DNA of 64,000 nt from Corynebacterium kutscheri. Its GTDB lineage: Bacteria; Actinomycetota; Actinomycetes; Mycobacteriales; Mycobacteriaceae. Below are positions 33,711 to 44,389 of this stretch, piece by piece; within the stretch, counting starts at the first letter, position 1, and every line of letters starts with the position of its first letter. Location: contig NZ_CP011312.1 in assembly GCF_000980835.1 (NCBI RefSeq), forward strand, positions 1,736,001 to 1,800,000, given 5' to 3'. The position numbers and the translations under genes were made by a program. The notes under the pieces were generated by a model. That model made no database searches. It was not told the origin of the DNA and saw only the letters and a program-made list of their open reading frames with translations.

Positions 33711-34883
33711 ATGCACCTTACTGATCCCACAACCCTTACCGAGGTTGTACTTGATGGACACTTTGCTCGCATTGAAGCAGATGAAAGCTATCGACAACTT
33801 ATTCCAATCCCCACCGAACACCACTTTCGCCGCACCGATGATGGTTACCAAGTAGACGCAGGTGATCATAGCTTTGCCGCACAGCGAGTAGCTTGTGTTC
33901 AAGATGATCAATGGCAGTGGCAGCGTGAAGCTCCTTTTGCCGTAGCAGAGCTTCATGGTCAGCTACCCGCCACCAATGAGCTTATCGATGCTGCCCGTAC
34001 TATTTTTGGGCCCGGACCGGCTTTTCTTGTGCCCACCGATACTGGTTATGATGTCATTATTATCGACTGCACTATTCTTATCCCGATTCGACAAACCCTT
34101 GCGCTCGGGTTGGCTCATTTTAATGCCCAAAACTCAACTACTGAGGTAATACGTGCTCTTACTGCCTATGCCGGTAGGCGTGACCTTGATATTCGTATTC
34201 TTCACAATCAGGTTGATATTGCTGAAAATGGCCATATTCATAGCATTGATCTAACTACTCGTAGCCTCATTGGTGCGATGAATATTGATGAACTCTATGC
34301 TCGCACAGCATTAATGTCTCAAGAATCGCAATTTCTTTTCCATGCCCGCCACCCACAACCACTGTGCGCACTAAACGCAAAAGAATCTACCTGTACGATA
34401 AATAATCAGATTTACCATGCAGTATTAGTGGCAACACTACGCGATAATGTGTGGTGGTGGTCTTATGATGATCCGCGTACAAGCAAACTGCCAATTTCTC
34501 AAGGTGCCCTAGAAATCAAACGTTTTGCCACCGATTACGCAATCCCTGAACTACTACGCACAGAAACCTCTTCCGCACAAGCACAGCTGTTACACTTTGA
34601 TGAGGTAGCCAAACCAATTATCAAGCATTGGGCACATGCTTTTGTGCATTTCGATGACGATACTAGTGCGCTTGTTCTCCTCGATGGGCCAGCGCTGCGC
34701 CTGCCACAGCCAACGGTCTATGCCACCCAAGCAACTCTGAATACTCTCAATGACACTACCGATCGTGCTACTGCTATTAATAGTTATGCGCTTTTCCGGG
34801 GTATTCCACTAGAAACAGATGAATTTCATACCACTGCAACGCTCTCGCTTAGCGACGGCACGATTGAAGTTTCTTTAGGGTAA
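33711..34883 (+). CDS. Protein of unknown function with an internal duplication (DUF6882-like tryptophan motifs)
   Basis: A 390-aa predicted cytoplasmic protein without signal peptide or membrane segment. Two halves look related: each contains a Trp-rich strand (QWQWQREAP near residue 69, VWWWSYDDP near 246) followed by a helix and a strand pair (FLVPTDTGYDVIIID near 105, FVHFDDDTSALVLLD near 312). The W-x-W strand and following helix resemble DUF6882 proteins; this is a tentative resemblance. It starts at ATG 33711 with GAGGAA upstream. It stands alone between terminator-flanked gapB and the HAD gene. Function unknown. Confidence 0.7.
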   Translation: MHLTDPTTLTEVVLDGHFARIEADESYRQLIPIPTEHHFRRTDDGYQVDAGDHSFAAQRVACVQDDQWQWQREAPFAVAELHGQLPATNELIDAARTIFGPGPAFLVPTDTGYDVIIIDCTILIPIRQTLALGLAHFNAQNSTTEVIRALTAYAGRRDLDIRILHNQVDIAENGHIHSIDLTTRSLIGAMNIDELYARTALMSQESQFLFHARHPQPLCALNAKESTCTINNQIYHAVLVATLRDNVWWWSYDDPRTSKLPISQGALEIKRFATDYAIPELLRTETSSAQAQLLHFDEVAKPIIKHWAHAFVHFDDDTSALVLLDGPALRLPQPTVYATQATLNTLNDTTDRATAINSYALFRGIPLETDEFHTTATLSLSDGTIEVSLG

Positions 34884-35180
34884 TTTCTCCCCGGCGATAA
34901 CACTCATACTGTAGTAGTTTCGATCAAGACAAAGTAATAAAATACGTGCGGTGTAATCTCTCTGTGCTGTGGCTTGGATCTTTTTAAAATCACAATACTG
35001 ATTGCACACCCACGTGTTTTAACTTGTTTTTGTAACACCACCGATTCACACTACACAGTAACCTCCGAGTAATGAGACTCAGTTGTATTGATCGGTGTTG
35101 CATACCACCGAATTTTTTCTCCTCGCTTCTGCTTACTACCATGAATAAGAATCCCACCTATACCAATGTGAGGAAAACAC
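34884..35180. other. Intergenic region upstream of the HAD phosphatase
   Basis: About 297 nt with no ORF of note. A loose long-range inverted repeat (AACACC-ACCGAT near 35034 and ATCGGTGTT near 35090) is the only structure seen. Confidence 0.4.
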
Positions 35181-35978
35181 ATGGATTACCGCCTGGTTGT
35201 CTCAGATATGGACGGCACATTACTCAATAACGACCACGCTATCCCCGATAGCTTTTGGCCGCTTCTCGACGAACTTCATCTACGCGGTATCACCTTTGCC
35301 CCGGCTTCTGGACGTCAACTTTTCACACTTCAAGAGCAATTTTCCCGTGCTAAAAATATAAGTTTTATTGCCGAAAATGGAACGGTGGTGTACCACCAAG
35401 GCGAAATTATTTCGCTGACTGCCCTTGATAAAGAATGTGTTATCAAACTCTTAGATACGTTCTATGCGTATCCAGATATGGAGTGGGGATTAATTTTGTG
35501 CCGTGCCGATGGCGCATATATCCAACACAATGATTCTGATTTCTTAACGGAATACACGCGTTACTATGCCAAGCTCACTGCTGTGGAAGATCTCTACGCC
35601 ATGGTTAATGACGAGGTAATAAAGATTGCTATTTATTCTGTTCCCGATGCCGAAACAGCAGCGTACCCTCTGTTTACACAGGCGGCACAGCAGGTTAATA
35701 TCTCAGTTTCTGGTGCGCATTGGATTGATGTAATGAATCCAAAAGCAAATAAAGGAATTGCTCTCCAACAGCTTGCCCAAGCTATGGATATCCCGATAAC
35801 TCAAACCTTAGCCTTTGGTGATTTCCTTAATGATCTGGAACTAATCCAGACTGCGGGAACCAGCTACGCTATGGATAACGCTCACCCGCATATTAAAGAG
35901 ATAGCGGATTTTATTGCCCCCAGTAATGCCGAAGAAGGCGTTATCACCACCTTGCATTCGCTTATCCAGGAAAAATAA
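35181..35978 (+). CDS. HAD-superfamily hydrolase, Cof type
   Basis: A 265-aa cytoplasmic phosphatase of the Cof/YidA branch, acting on sugar phosphates or cofactors in relatives. Motif I SDMDGTLLNND (residues 8-18) carries the nucleophile, motif II PASGRQL, the C2 cap follows, Lys is in NPKANKGIAL and motif IV is AFGDFLNDLELI. The start ATG 35181 has GAGGAAA upstream. The substrate is unknown. A shared terminator separates it from ppk2. Confidence 0.88.
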   Translation: MDYRLVVSDMDGTLLNNDHAIPDSFWPLLDELHLRGITFAPASGRQLFTLQEQFSRAKNISFIAENGTVVYHQGEIISLTALDKECVIKLLDTFYAYPDMEWGLILCRADGAYIQHNDSDFLTEYTRYYAKLTAVEDLYAMVNDEVIKIAIYSVPDAETAAYPLFTQAAQQVNISVSGAHWIDVMNPKANKGIALQQLAQAMDIPITQTLAFGDFLNDLELIQTAGTSYAMDNAHPHIKEIADFIAPSNAEEGVITTLHSLIQEK

Positions 35979-35986
35979 TTAAAGCT

Positions 35987-36025
35987 AAGCTCTGTGGCTG
36001 GAATTTTTCAGCCACAGAGCTTATT
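35987..36025. terminator. Bidirectional terminator between the HAD gene and ppk2
   Basis: A 14-bp perfect stem (35987-36000 with 36009-36022) and an 8-nt loop GAATTTTT. It lies between two convergent genes and has T-rich flanks on both sides. Confidence 0.85.
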
Positions 36026-36027
36026 GG

Positions 36028-36909
36028 CTAGTGGTTTTCAGAAGATTTTTTCTTCTTATTTCTCGATTCCAATTCAGCCGCCACATCGGGAACATAGCGA
36101 AAATGTGAACGCGGTGGGCGCTGATAGGAAGAATAAGATACCGGACGCTGAGGGATCTCTGGAATATCTACCTCAATTTTCTCATAAGGAATAGTAGATA
36201 GAAGATGGCTAATCACATTAATTCGGCTGCGTTTTTTATCTTCCGATTCCACGGTGTACCAAGGAGCTGCTGGAATATCGGTATGGATAAACATCTCATC
36301 TTTTGCACGCGAATATTCTTCCCAGCGAGTAATTGATTGTAGATCCATAGGCGATAGTTTCCAGCGTCGTAAAGGATCATTACGACGAGATTGAAAACGC
36401 GCAATTTGTTCTTCATCCGATACTGAAAACCAGTATTTGCGCAGCATAATTCCATCTTCAACTAATAATTGTTCGAAGATAGGGGCTTGCTGCAAAAAGC
36501 GACGATATTCCCATGGGCTAGCAAAACCCATGACCCGCTCCACCCCAGCACGGTTGTACCATGAACGATCAAAGATAACTATCTCACCGGCAGTAGGTAG
36601 TTTTTCTACATAACGCTGAAAATACCACTGCCCCCGCTCCCTGGAATTGGGCGCTGGTAGGGCTTCGATACGGCAGGTACGCGGATTAAGATACTGGGTT
36701 ATGCGCTTAATGGCGGAGCCTTTACCAGCAGCATCTCTGCCTTCCATGATAACTACGAGACGAGCACCAGTTTCTACTACCCACTGTTGCATATCAACCA
36801 ATTCGGCTTGCAAGCGTTTGAGCTCTTTTTCGTAGGCCTTCTTGGAAAGCTTTGGGGAGTAAATCTTTTCTTGATTACTCCCAGCTGCGCTAAGGTCCTT
36901 TTTCACCAT
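36028..36909 (-). CDS. ppk2: Polyphosphate kinase 2
   Basis: Transfers phosphate between polyphosphate and nucleoside diphosphates. The 293-aa protein is a one-domain PPK2: Walker A VIMEGRDAAGKGSAIKRI (about residues 52-69), the lid region FDRSWYNRAGVERVMGF, the Walker B-like Asp within it, and the family block WKLSPMDLQSITRWEEY. The N-terminus has a coiled lead (YEKELKRLQAELVDMQQW). C. glutamicum has two PPK2 proteins that mainly make polyphosphate; this is the likely equivalent of one. The start ATG 36909 has AAGGAT upstream. It works against ppx2 at 5847-6812. Confidence 0.92.
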   Translation of the reverse strand: MVKKDLSAAGSNQEKIYSPKLSKKAYEKELKRLQAELVDMQQWVVETGARLVVIMEGRDAAGKGSAIKRITQYLNPRTCRIEALPAPNSRERGQWYFQRYVEKLPTAGEIVIFDRSWYNRAGVERVMGFASPWEYRRFLQQAPIFEQLLVEDGIMLRKYWFSVSDEEQIARFQSRRNDPLRRWKLSPMDLQSITRWEEYSRAKDEMFIHTDIPAAPWYTVESEDKKRSRINVISHLLSTIPYEKIEVDIPEIPQRPVSYSSYQRPPRSHFRYVPDVAAELESRNKKKKSSENH

Positions 36910-36955
36910 GGTCGGTATCCTTATCAGTTTTTCTGACTCACAGTATGAAAACTGG

Positions 36956-37279
36956 TTATTTCACCTCAAATTCAGTGAGCTTATCCCACGTCAGCTTTCC
37001 TGGAATCTTGGTGTTAATAATGTCGGGAGTTTCTAGGAAATACTGTGGAAGCTCTTCTTGGGCACGCTGAAAATGTTGACTTGTTACGTGTGCAACATCG
37101 GCATCGTCGTGGAAGGCCTCGATAAGCAAGAATTCATTAGTTTTCTGCGGATCGCGATACCACTCGAAGAAAATATTTCCTTCCTCATTACGAGTAGCTT
37201 CGGTAAACCATTCCACCTCAGAAAGGAAAGACTCTGCATATTCTGGTCGCACTTTATAGCGCACATTAATCAAAATCAT
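36956..37279 (-). CDS. Antibiotic biosynthesis monooxygenase (ABM/YgiN-like) domain protein
   Basis: A 107-aa dimeric alpha/beta-barrel type protein. Family features: NVRYKVRPEYAESFLSEVEWFTEATRNEEGNIFFEWYRD and FLLIEAFHDDADVAHVTSQHFQRA, with the conserved His near residue 73. Relatives act as quinol monooxygenases or heme-degrading enzymes; the sequence does not decide between them. It lies between ppk2 and the ABC-F gene on the same strand. Confidence 0.78.
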   Translation of the reverse strand: MILINVRYKVRPEYAESFLSEVEWFTEATRNEEGNIFFEWYRDPQKTNEFLLIEAFHDDADVAHVTSQHFQRAQEELPQYFLETPDIINTKIPGKLTWDKLTEFEVK

Positions 37280-37347
37280 GGCGCCCAGTTTAGCAACGAC
37301 GCTCTTGTCTACGCCGAGTTCTTTTTAAGAACCTACTTTCTTTTAGG

Positions 37348-39150
37348 CTAATGCTCTAATTTTTCTCCCAATTCCAGCCACTGCATTTCTAACTCTTCAT
37401 GTTCACCGGTTACAGCTATTAATTGATCATTAAGTTCTTGGAGGCGTTCTGTTTCTAGCTTTTCGGCGGCACTAGTCATATCTGCGGTTAATTGCTCAAT
37501 GCGTTCGGCAAGTTTTGCCATTTTTCGCTCTAACGCATTCATTTGCTTATTCAACTCACGTTCTTCACGCGCGCTAATCTTAGGCGTTGTTTCTGCGACC
37601 GGGGTTTCTTTTGTATGTATTCCTAAATCAATGACTGCTGTTTGAGCGGTTAATGCTTTTCGACGCTGCATATACTCATCAATTCCACCAGGTAGATTGC
37701 TTAACCTACCGTCGCCAAATAATGCCCAGGTACTATCGGCAATACGTTCAATAAGATAACGATCGTGCGAGATCACAACAAGTGTTCCCGCCCAGCTATC
37801 TAATAAAGCTTCTAACTCTTGGAGAGTATCAATATCAAGATCGTTGGTTGGCTCGTCGAGAAGCAAAAGGTTTGGCTCGCTCATAAGCACTCTAGTTAGT
37901 TGCAAACGGCGACGTTCACCACCAGAAAGATCACCTACCGGAGTGCGCTGTCGTTTCGGTGAAAAACCCAAGCGTTCAGCAAGTTGGGAAGCCGAAAGCT
38001 CTTTTTTACCTAGCCGGACATACGATGCTACATCTTCTACTGCATCCAACAATCGCATTGTGGGATCAAGATCATCGAGTTCCTGGCGTAACCACCCCAT
38101 GCGTACAGTACGTCCCTCGATACGTTTGCCAGCGGCAAGTGGGTATTCACCAGCTAAGGTACGCAATAAAGTAGTTTTTCCGGAACCATTAACCCCTACT
38201 AGGCCGATACGTTCTCCAGGAGCAAGCCGCCAGGTCAGTCGATCAACAAGTACCTTTTTATCCGGGGCTTCTATGCGTGCATCTTCTAGTTCAACAACAA
38301 CTTTTCCTTGGCGTTGTTGGGAAAAAGCCATCAGTTCAATCTTGTTTCGATGCTCTGGCACATCAGCAATTAATGCTTCAGCGGCCTCAATACGATACCG
38401 AGGTTTTGAGGTTCGTGCGGGGGCTCCTCGTCGTAGCCAGGCTAACTCTTTACGGGCAAGGTTTTGGCGCCGTTGTTCCATAGCATCTGCTTGACGGGCA
38501 CGTTCTGCTCGGGCGAAAATCCAATCGTTATAACCACCTTCATAGGCATCTACCTGGCCATCGTGGACTTCCCAGGTTTTGGTGGCCACGGTATCTAAAA
38601 ACCACCTATCGTGGGTAACAACCACAACTGCTATCTTGCGCGCTAATAGGTGATCAGCTAACCACTGCACACCTTCCACATCTAAATGGTTGGTAGGCTC
38701 GTCGAGCACAATTAAATCTAGATCGTGTACTAAGGCTGCAGCAAGATTAACTCGACGACGTTCGCCACCAGAAAGATCACCAACTAATGTGTCTAAGCCA
38801 AAATTTATAATGCCCAGGCCAGCTAAAACTTCACGGACTTTGGCATTTGATGCCCACTCAAATATTTCTAGATCCAGCGAACCAATAACTACCTCAGCAA
38901 CGGTTGCTGTTGGGTCAAGTTCTGCGCGCTGGGTAACTACGGCCATACGCAACTGCGAATTATGACTTACTCGACCACTATCAGGTGCTTCAATTCCAGC
39001 GAGGACTTCTAACAAAGTGGTTTTACCACCACCATTAAGGCCAACTACCCCAATGCGATCGCCAGTTTGAACCCCTAAACTAACCGAATCGAGCGGGGTA
39101 ATCAGGCCAAAAGACTTGGTTACGTTTTCTAAATTGATTAAATTAGCCAC
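37348..39150 (-). CDS. ABC-F family ATPase
   Basis: A 600-aa soluble twin-ATPase acting on the ribosome. Two nucleotide-binding domains without membrane parts: first Walker A GLNGGGKTTLLE, signature LSGGERRRVNLAAAL, Walker B LIVLDEPTNHLD; then the interdomain linker (RRQNLARKELAWLRRGAPARTSKPRYR), second Walker A GVNGSGKTTLLRTL, LSGGERRRLQLTRVL and LLLLDEPTNDLD. The C-terminus is a charged coiled coil (REERELNKQMNALERKMAKL). It resembles the Uup/translation-factor group. The start is GTG 39150, 4 nt after the ispE stop. Same order as in C. glutamicum. Confidence 0.9.
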   Translation of the reverse strand: MANLINLENVTKSFGLITPLDSVSLGVQTGDRIGVVGLNGGGKTTLLEVLAGIEAPDSGRVSHNSQLRMAVVTQRAELDPTATVAEVVIGSLDLEIFEWASNAKVREVLAGLGIINFGLDTLVGDLSGGERRRVNLAAALVHDLDLIVLDEPTNHLDVEGVQWLADHLLARKIAVVVVTHDRWFLDTVATKTWEVHDGQVDAYEGGYNDWIFARAERARQADAMEQRRQNLARKELAWLRRGAPARTSKPRYRIEAAEALIADVPEHRNKIELMAFSQQRQGKVVVELEDARIEAPDKKVLVDRLTWRLAPGERIGLVGVNGSGKTTLLRTLAGEYPLAAGKRIEGRTVRMGWLRQELDDLDPTMRLLDAVEDVASYVRLGKKELSASQLAERLGFSPKRQRTPVGDLSGGERRRLQLTRVLMSEPNLLLLDEPTNDLDIDTLQELEALLDSWAGTLVVISHDRYLIERIADSTWALFGDGRLSNLPGGIDEYMQRRKALTAQTAVIDLGIHTKETPVAETTPKISAREERELNKQMNALERKMAKLAERIEQLTADMTSAAEKLETERLQELNDQLIAVTGEHEELEMQWLELGEKLEH

Positions 39151-39154
39151 GTTT

Positions 39155-40048
39155 TTACTCTATTACCTCTTCTACCCGTGCTCCTGGGGCAGGTGAACAC
39201 GCTGTTATTGCTTTACCGAGCAGCCGCAATTCTGCAGCTACCTCCTCAGCTATGTGGGCATCTTCGCATAAAAAGGCACACGTTGGCCCGGAACCGGAAA
39301 CGATTGCGGCTAACGCACCTGCGTTTTTACCTGCTGCTAACACTCGACGCAGCCGTGGTTGTAAAGAAATTGCTGCTGCTTGCATATCATTATGTAAATA
39401 AGCGGCTAGTTCATGTGGATCACCGCTGCGCAACGCAGCCTTCAATTCTTCTACCGCTAATACTGGGGTTCGCTCTAAAGTATCTAATTTTTTAAATACC
39501 GTCGGGGTTGATAATCCCTCGTGGGAAAAAGCTAGTGCCCAGTAATAGCTACCTCGGCTAAGTACTGGCGTTAAAATTTCTCCTCGTCCAGTAGCTTGTT
39601 GAGTGCCGCCAACCAAAGTAAAAGGCACATCGCTGCCTAGCTCAGCAGCCAGAGCCAATAAAGTTTCCTCACTTACTGCCGGGCTAATAAGCTTATTCAT
39701 TGCGCGCAGACCAGCAGCTGCATCAGCACTGCCTCCGGCCATACCTCCCGCAGTTGGAATCCCTTTTTTTAAGGTGATCTGTACTCCAAAGGGTTCTCCT
39801 TGATGCAGAGCATAAAGTTTTTCTACTGCTTGCCACAACAAATTTGTCGCATCAGTGGGTACTCCCGGCGCGCCAGAGCAATCTAGGCTAAGTACCCCAT
39901 CGCCAACGCAAGTAGTCAATGTAATCTCATCGTAGAGATCAAGCGCTTGGAAAATAGTAGACAGCTCGTGATAGCCATCTTCGCGTAGTGCGCCAACTCC
40001 TAGGTGCAAATTTACCTTGGCATAGCCACGTGCTTGTACCGTAGTCAT
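39155..40048 (-). CDS. ispE: 4-diphosphocytidyl-2-C-methyl-D-erythritol kinase
   Basis: Phosphorylates CDP-methylerythritol in the MEP isoprenoid pathway, which feeds menaquinone and polyprenyl-phosphate carriers. The 297-aa GHMP kinase shows AKVNLHLGVGALREDGYHEL at the N-terminus, the ATP-binding loop IPTAGGMAGGSADAAAGLRAM (about residues 94-113), the catalytic region ELGSDVPFTLVGGT, and C-terminal VSGSGPTCAFL. The start ATG 40048 touches the ksgA stop (TAA ATG), so translation is coupled; the ABC-F gene follows 4 nt downstream. Confidence 0.95.
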   Translation of the reverse strand: MTTVQARGYAKVNLHLGVGALREDGYHELSTIFQALDLYDEITLTTCVGDGVLSLDCSGAPGVPTDATNLLWQAVEKLYALHQGEPFGVQITLKKGIPTAGGMAGGSADAAAGLRAMNKLISPAVSEETLLALAAELGSDVPFTLVGGTQQATGRGEILTPVLSRGSYYWALAFSHEGLSTPTVFKKLDTLERTPVLAVEELKAALRSGDPHELAAYLHNDMQAAAISLQPRLRRVLAAGKNAGALAAIVSGSGPTCAFLCEDAHIAEEVAAELRLLGKAITACSPAPGARVEEVIE

Positions 40049-40894
40049 TTACGCTACCTCGGCTAAGCGCACATAATCGTTGATACTTAATTTTTCGCCC
40101 CGCAAACTAGGATCAATACCTGCTTTTTCTAAAGCTTGACCAGCGAGTTGAGCACTACCAAAATAGCCGCTTAGTGCAGCACGTAAAGTTTTGCGACGCT
40201 GTGCGAAAGCGGCGTCGATAAGCGGGAAGAGCTGCTTAGTGCTTAGTGTCCACGGGCTTGGTTGGTAGCGGTCAATGCGTACCAAACCGGATTCAATTTT
40301 TGGTGCTGGCCAAAAGACATTTTTTCCAATTGCACCTGCTCTAGATACTTTGCCATAGTAGCTAGCTTTAACACTAGGTACCCCATAAATTTTCGAGCCA
40401 GGTTGTGCCGATAGCCGATCTGCAACCTCTGCTTGCACCATAACTAGCACTCGGTTGATGCTCGGAAAAATCTCTAATAGATGCAGTAACACCGGCACAC
40501 TAACGTTATAGGGCAAATTGGCTACTAACGCGGTGGGATGGTGAATATCGGTGGCGGTAATTTTTAGTGCATCTTGGTGGATAAGCTCCAGCCGATTGCT
40601 TAGTTCTGCTGCACGCTGAGAAACCGTAATCGGTAATTGGGCGGCCAGACGCGGATCAATCTCAACGGCAGTAACTTTTTCTACGGTTTCCAATAGGGCA
40701 AGGGTCAATGAGCCCAAGCCAGGGCCGACCTCAATAACGTGATCCTGCGGTAATAGCTCTGCGGCAGATACAATCATGCGCACAGTGTTGGGGTCGTGAA
40801 CGAAATTTTGGCCAAGTTTTTTGGTCGGCTGAATATCTAAGGTCTCTGCCAACTGACGAATCTCTACTGGGCCTAACAACTGTGCCTTGCTCAT
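40049..40894 (-). CDS. ksgA: 16S rRNA dimethyladenosine transferase
   Basis: Dimethylates two adjacent adenines in the 3' end hairpin of 16S rRNA during 30S maturation. The 281-aa protein carries [18 protein letters not shown], the SAM motif [24 protein letters not shown], the catalytic [12 protein letters not shown] and the C-terminal helical domain ([14 protein letters not shown]). The start ATG 40894 (SKAQLLG) is preferred to the open frame up to 40960, which lies in the terminator of rpfB. It leads the ksgA-ispE-ABC-F operon. Confidence 0.95.
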   Translation of the reverse strand: MSKAQLLGPVEIRQLAETLDIQPTKKLGQNFVHDPNTVRMIVSAAELLPQDHVIEVGPGLGSLTLALLETVEKVTAVEIDPRLAAQLPITVSQRAAELSNRLELIHQDALKITATDIHHPTALVANLPYNVSVPVLLHLLEIFPSINRVLVMVQAEVADRLSAQPGSKIYGVPSVKASYYGKVSRAGAIGKNVFWPAPKIESGLVRIDRYQPSPWTLSTKQLFPLIDAAFAQRRKTLRAALSGYFGSAQLAGQALEKAGIDPSLRGEKLSINDYVRLAEVA

Positions 40895-40944
40895 GAGATA
40901 AAAATTTACCTGAAAGCCACCGTTTGCTACGACTTCACTACAAA

Positions 40945-41012
40945 GAAAAAGAAAACACACTGTTTTCTAGCTGATTATTTACTCCACTTAGCTAAAAATA
41001 CAGTGTGTTTCT
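40945..41012 (-). terminator. Rho-independent terminator of rpfB
   Basis: AACACACTGT (40954-40963) pairs with ACAGTGTGTT (41000-41009), with partial inner pairing; on the minus strand it is followed by TTCTTTTTC. Confidence 0.8.
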
Positions 41013-41043
41013 TTAATTTTTCCTTGTCGACGATATTTTTTAC

Positions 41044-42228
<1,185 letters not shown>

Positions 42229-42391
42229 TTAAGGATAAACAGCGCAGCTATCCCATCCCTATAACGATACGGTAACAATACCACCTCGTCGATATATTTT
42301 AAGACAATAATTTCCCAATCTAAAAAGACATCCCACTAGAACAATTCCCTTTTTCCTCTTGCTTATCATTGGTCACAAAAATAACTAAAAA

Positions 42392-42427
42392 GAACAAAAA
42401 AATAGGGCACATGTCACATGTGCCCTA
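42392..42427 (-). terminator. Rho-independent terminator of the orphan siderophore-binding lipoprotein gene
   Basis: An 11-bp perfect stem (TAGGGCACATG 42403-42413, CATGTGCCCTA 42417-42427) with a 3-nt loop; on the minus strand it is followed by TTTTTTTG. Confidence 0.9.
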
Positions 42428-42478
42428 CTGTGTAGTTCTTATTAAAGGCGTCGCAACGCCCCACAACTACCGATTAAT

Positions 42479-43486
42479 TTAACCTGCCAACTCAGCTAAC
42501 TGTGGTTCTAGAATATCCAAAGCGTAATTGGTAGCCTCAACCGTACCAATAGAGAATGCCTGTGCAAGCTCACCATCTACAACAACATATTTACCATCAG
42601 TAACTGCAGGCAATGCGCGCCATGCAGCATCAGCTTCAAGTTCTTGCGCACTCACACCAATTGGCAAGGCAAAAACAATATCGGAATTTGTTTGCGAAAG
42701 ATTTTCCGCAGAAACCGTGACATAGAAGCTATCGTTTTTCTCGCCTTCAGCCGCAACCCATGGGTTCTCTTGGAAACCAAGATCAAGCAGCAGATCCATA
42801 CGAGCATCGCCAGATTTATACGCACCCCATGCTTCAGAGGTCTTTGCCAATACCGATACGCTACGCTGCGACCATTGTGGGTGTGCACTAGCAATACTTT
42901 CAATCCGTGCATCCAGATCGGCTAATTGCTGGGTTCCTTCTGCTTGTTTACCCAAGGCGGCAGCAATCATGGTTACTTGCTGTTCACGAGTGGTCAACCA
43001 ATTATCACCATCAGCTGGTACACCTACAACTGGCGCAATAGCAGACAAAGTGTTGTAGCGATCCTGATCGCCTGAACTACGCACATCCAAAATCAAATCT
43101 GGCTGCAATGCGGCAATAGCCTCGTACTTAAGCTCAGTGGTTCCCAAAATCTCTGGAGACTGCTCAAATTCTTCACTCACCCATGGCCCAACACCATTAC
43201 CGCCGAAACCTAACCAATCAGATACACCAACTGGTTGGATACCCAAAGATAATGCGGTTTCCGCATCGCCCCAGCCTAACGCAACAACGCGTTGTGGTTG
43301 TTCGGTGATGGTAACTTCACCAAACTTGGTCTCAATAGATACTGGGAATGCGCCCTCTGCTGCCTTAACGGTGGTGGTTGCAGCAGTAGCATCAGATGTG
43401 GTGGTAGATTCGCCGCCGGAGCAGCTTGCCAACCCCAAGGCGGCAGTAACTGCTATCGCGCAGGCGACAATCTTTGACGTTTTCAC
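42479..43486 (-). CDS. Orphan iron-siderophore substrate-binding lipoprotein (FecB/FepB family)
   Basis: A 335-aa lipoprotein with signal peptide and lipobox LASC (residues 19-22). Family blocks: QRVVALGWGDAETALSLGIQPVGVSDWLG, YEAIAALQPDLILDVRSSGDQDRY, ISAIAPVVGVPA and a C-terminal NYALDIL. No permease or ATPase is encoded next to it, so it probably feeds a transporter encoded elsewhere, perhaps the one at 1577-4492. The start is GTG 43486 with GGAAAGAAG about 8 nt upstream. A DtxR-like box at 43545-43563 lies upstream, and a terminator follows, so it is a single-gene unit. Confidence 0.85.
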   Translation of the reverse strand: MKTSKIVACAIAVTAALGLASCSGGESTTTSDATAATTTVKAAEGAFPVSIETKFGEVTITEQPQRVVALGWGDAETALSLGIQPVGVSDWLGFGGNGVGPWVSEEFEQSPEILGTTELKYEAIAALQPDLILDVRSSGDQDRYNTLSAIAPVVGVPADGDNWLTTREQQVTMIAAALGKQAEGTQQLADLDARIESIASAHPQWSQRSVSVLAKTSEAWGAYKSGDARMDLLLDLGFQENPWVAAEGEKNDSFYVTVSAENLSQTNSDIVFALPIGVSAQELEADAAWRALPAVTDGKYVVVDGELAQAFSIGTVEATNYALDILEPQLAELAG

Positions 43487-43544
43487 GTATAGTCTTCTTT
43501 CCTATTTGGAGTTACAAACAGGTTTTGACCTTACCTTAAGCGAC

Positions 43545-43563
43545 TTAGAAGTGTCTATCCTAA
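43545..43563. promoter_or_regulatory. DtxR-like iron box upstream of the orphan siderophore-binding lipoprotein
   Basis: TTAGAAGTGTCTATCCTAA matches the DtxR 19-bp consensus at 13 of 19 positions, with both outer half-sites TTAG and CCTAA intact. It lies 59 nt upstream of the start at 43486 and overlaps the last codons of tatD. Confidence 0.5.
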
Positions 43564-44382
43564 GCCATATACGCGATCAAAATTATCTGATACCGCATGA
43601 GCAAAATCTGCTACTGGCATACCTCGCATCTCAGCTACACATAATGCAGTGTGACCAATAAGGCTAGGTTCATTACGCGCTCCGCGGAAAGGCTCGGGGG
43701 TCATATATGGTGCATCGGTTTCGATAAGAATTTGCGCTAATGGCGCCATACGTGCAATTTCTCGTAGCTCCTCATTGCGCTTAAACGTAATATTTCCAGC
43801 AAAACTAAGCACATAACCACGATCAAGTGCTTTTTTAGCGATATCTAATGGCGAAGAAAAACAATGCAAAATAGTTGCCACAGGGTTTTCAAGACCGGCA
43901 AGCACATCCAGCAGTTCTGTGTCAGCTTCCCGATTATGAATCATCAGCGCCTTATTTACTGACAGTGCTAACTGCACATGCCAGTGCAAGGCCTCGATCT
44001 GAGTATCTAGATCAGCAGTTTGCTCAGGGGCATGGCGCAACCAATAAGTATCTAACCCGGTTTCACCAATAGCCACACACTTGGGATCAGCAGCCATATG
44101 CGTAAGGCGTTGACGGGCCGCATCATCAAGCTCTTGTGCACGGGTAGGGTGAATCGCACAGGCAGCATAGACATTGGCGAAATCCCGAGCGGTAGCCAAT
44201 GCCTGTTCTGCCTCTGCTAAACCATCGCCAACTGTGCATAACTTAGCCACACCTGCTGCTTGAGCACGCGCGATAAGCTCAGCTGCTGGATCCACACAGG
44301 AAGCCAAATGTGTATGAGCGTCGACAAGCTCTGGAATGAACTCGGCCGGAACTGGTAGTGGGCGAGGTTTTTTCTTAGCCAT
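43555..44382 (-). CDS. TatD family metal-dependent DNase
   Basis: A 275-aa TIM-barrel hydrolase. Metal-binding landmarks: ELVDAHTHLAS (HxH), AIGETGLDTYW (Glu), LMIHNREADTELLD (His), ILHCFSSP (His) and LIETDAPYMTPEPFRGARNEP (Asp). Relatives are 3'-5' exonucleases or deacylases. The start is ATG 44382 (AKKKPRPLPVP), 7 nt after the metG stop; upstream frame extension overlaps metG. It lies between metG and rpfB as in M. tuberculosis (Rv1008). Confidence 0.9.
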   Translation of the reverse strand: MAKKKPRPLPVPAEFIPELVDAHTHLASCVDPAAELIARAQAAGVAKLCTVGDGLAEAEQALATARDFANVYAACAIHPTRAQELDDAARQRLTHMAADPKCVAIGETGLDTYWLRHAPEQTADLDTQIEALHWHVQLALSVNKALMIHNREADTELLDVLAGLENPVATILHCFSSPLDIAKKALDRGYVLSFAGNITFKRNEELREIARMAPLAQILIETDAPYMTPEPFRGARNEPSLIGHTALCVAEMRGMPVADFAHAVSDNFDRVYGLG

Positions 44383-44389
44383 AGTTACC

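Noticed and set aside
37844..38494. 216-codon plus-strand ORF opposite the ABC-F gene
   Set aside because: Ser/Arg-rich antisense shadow without start signal.
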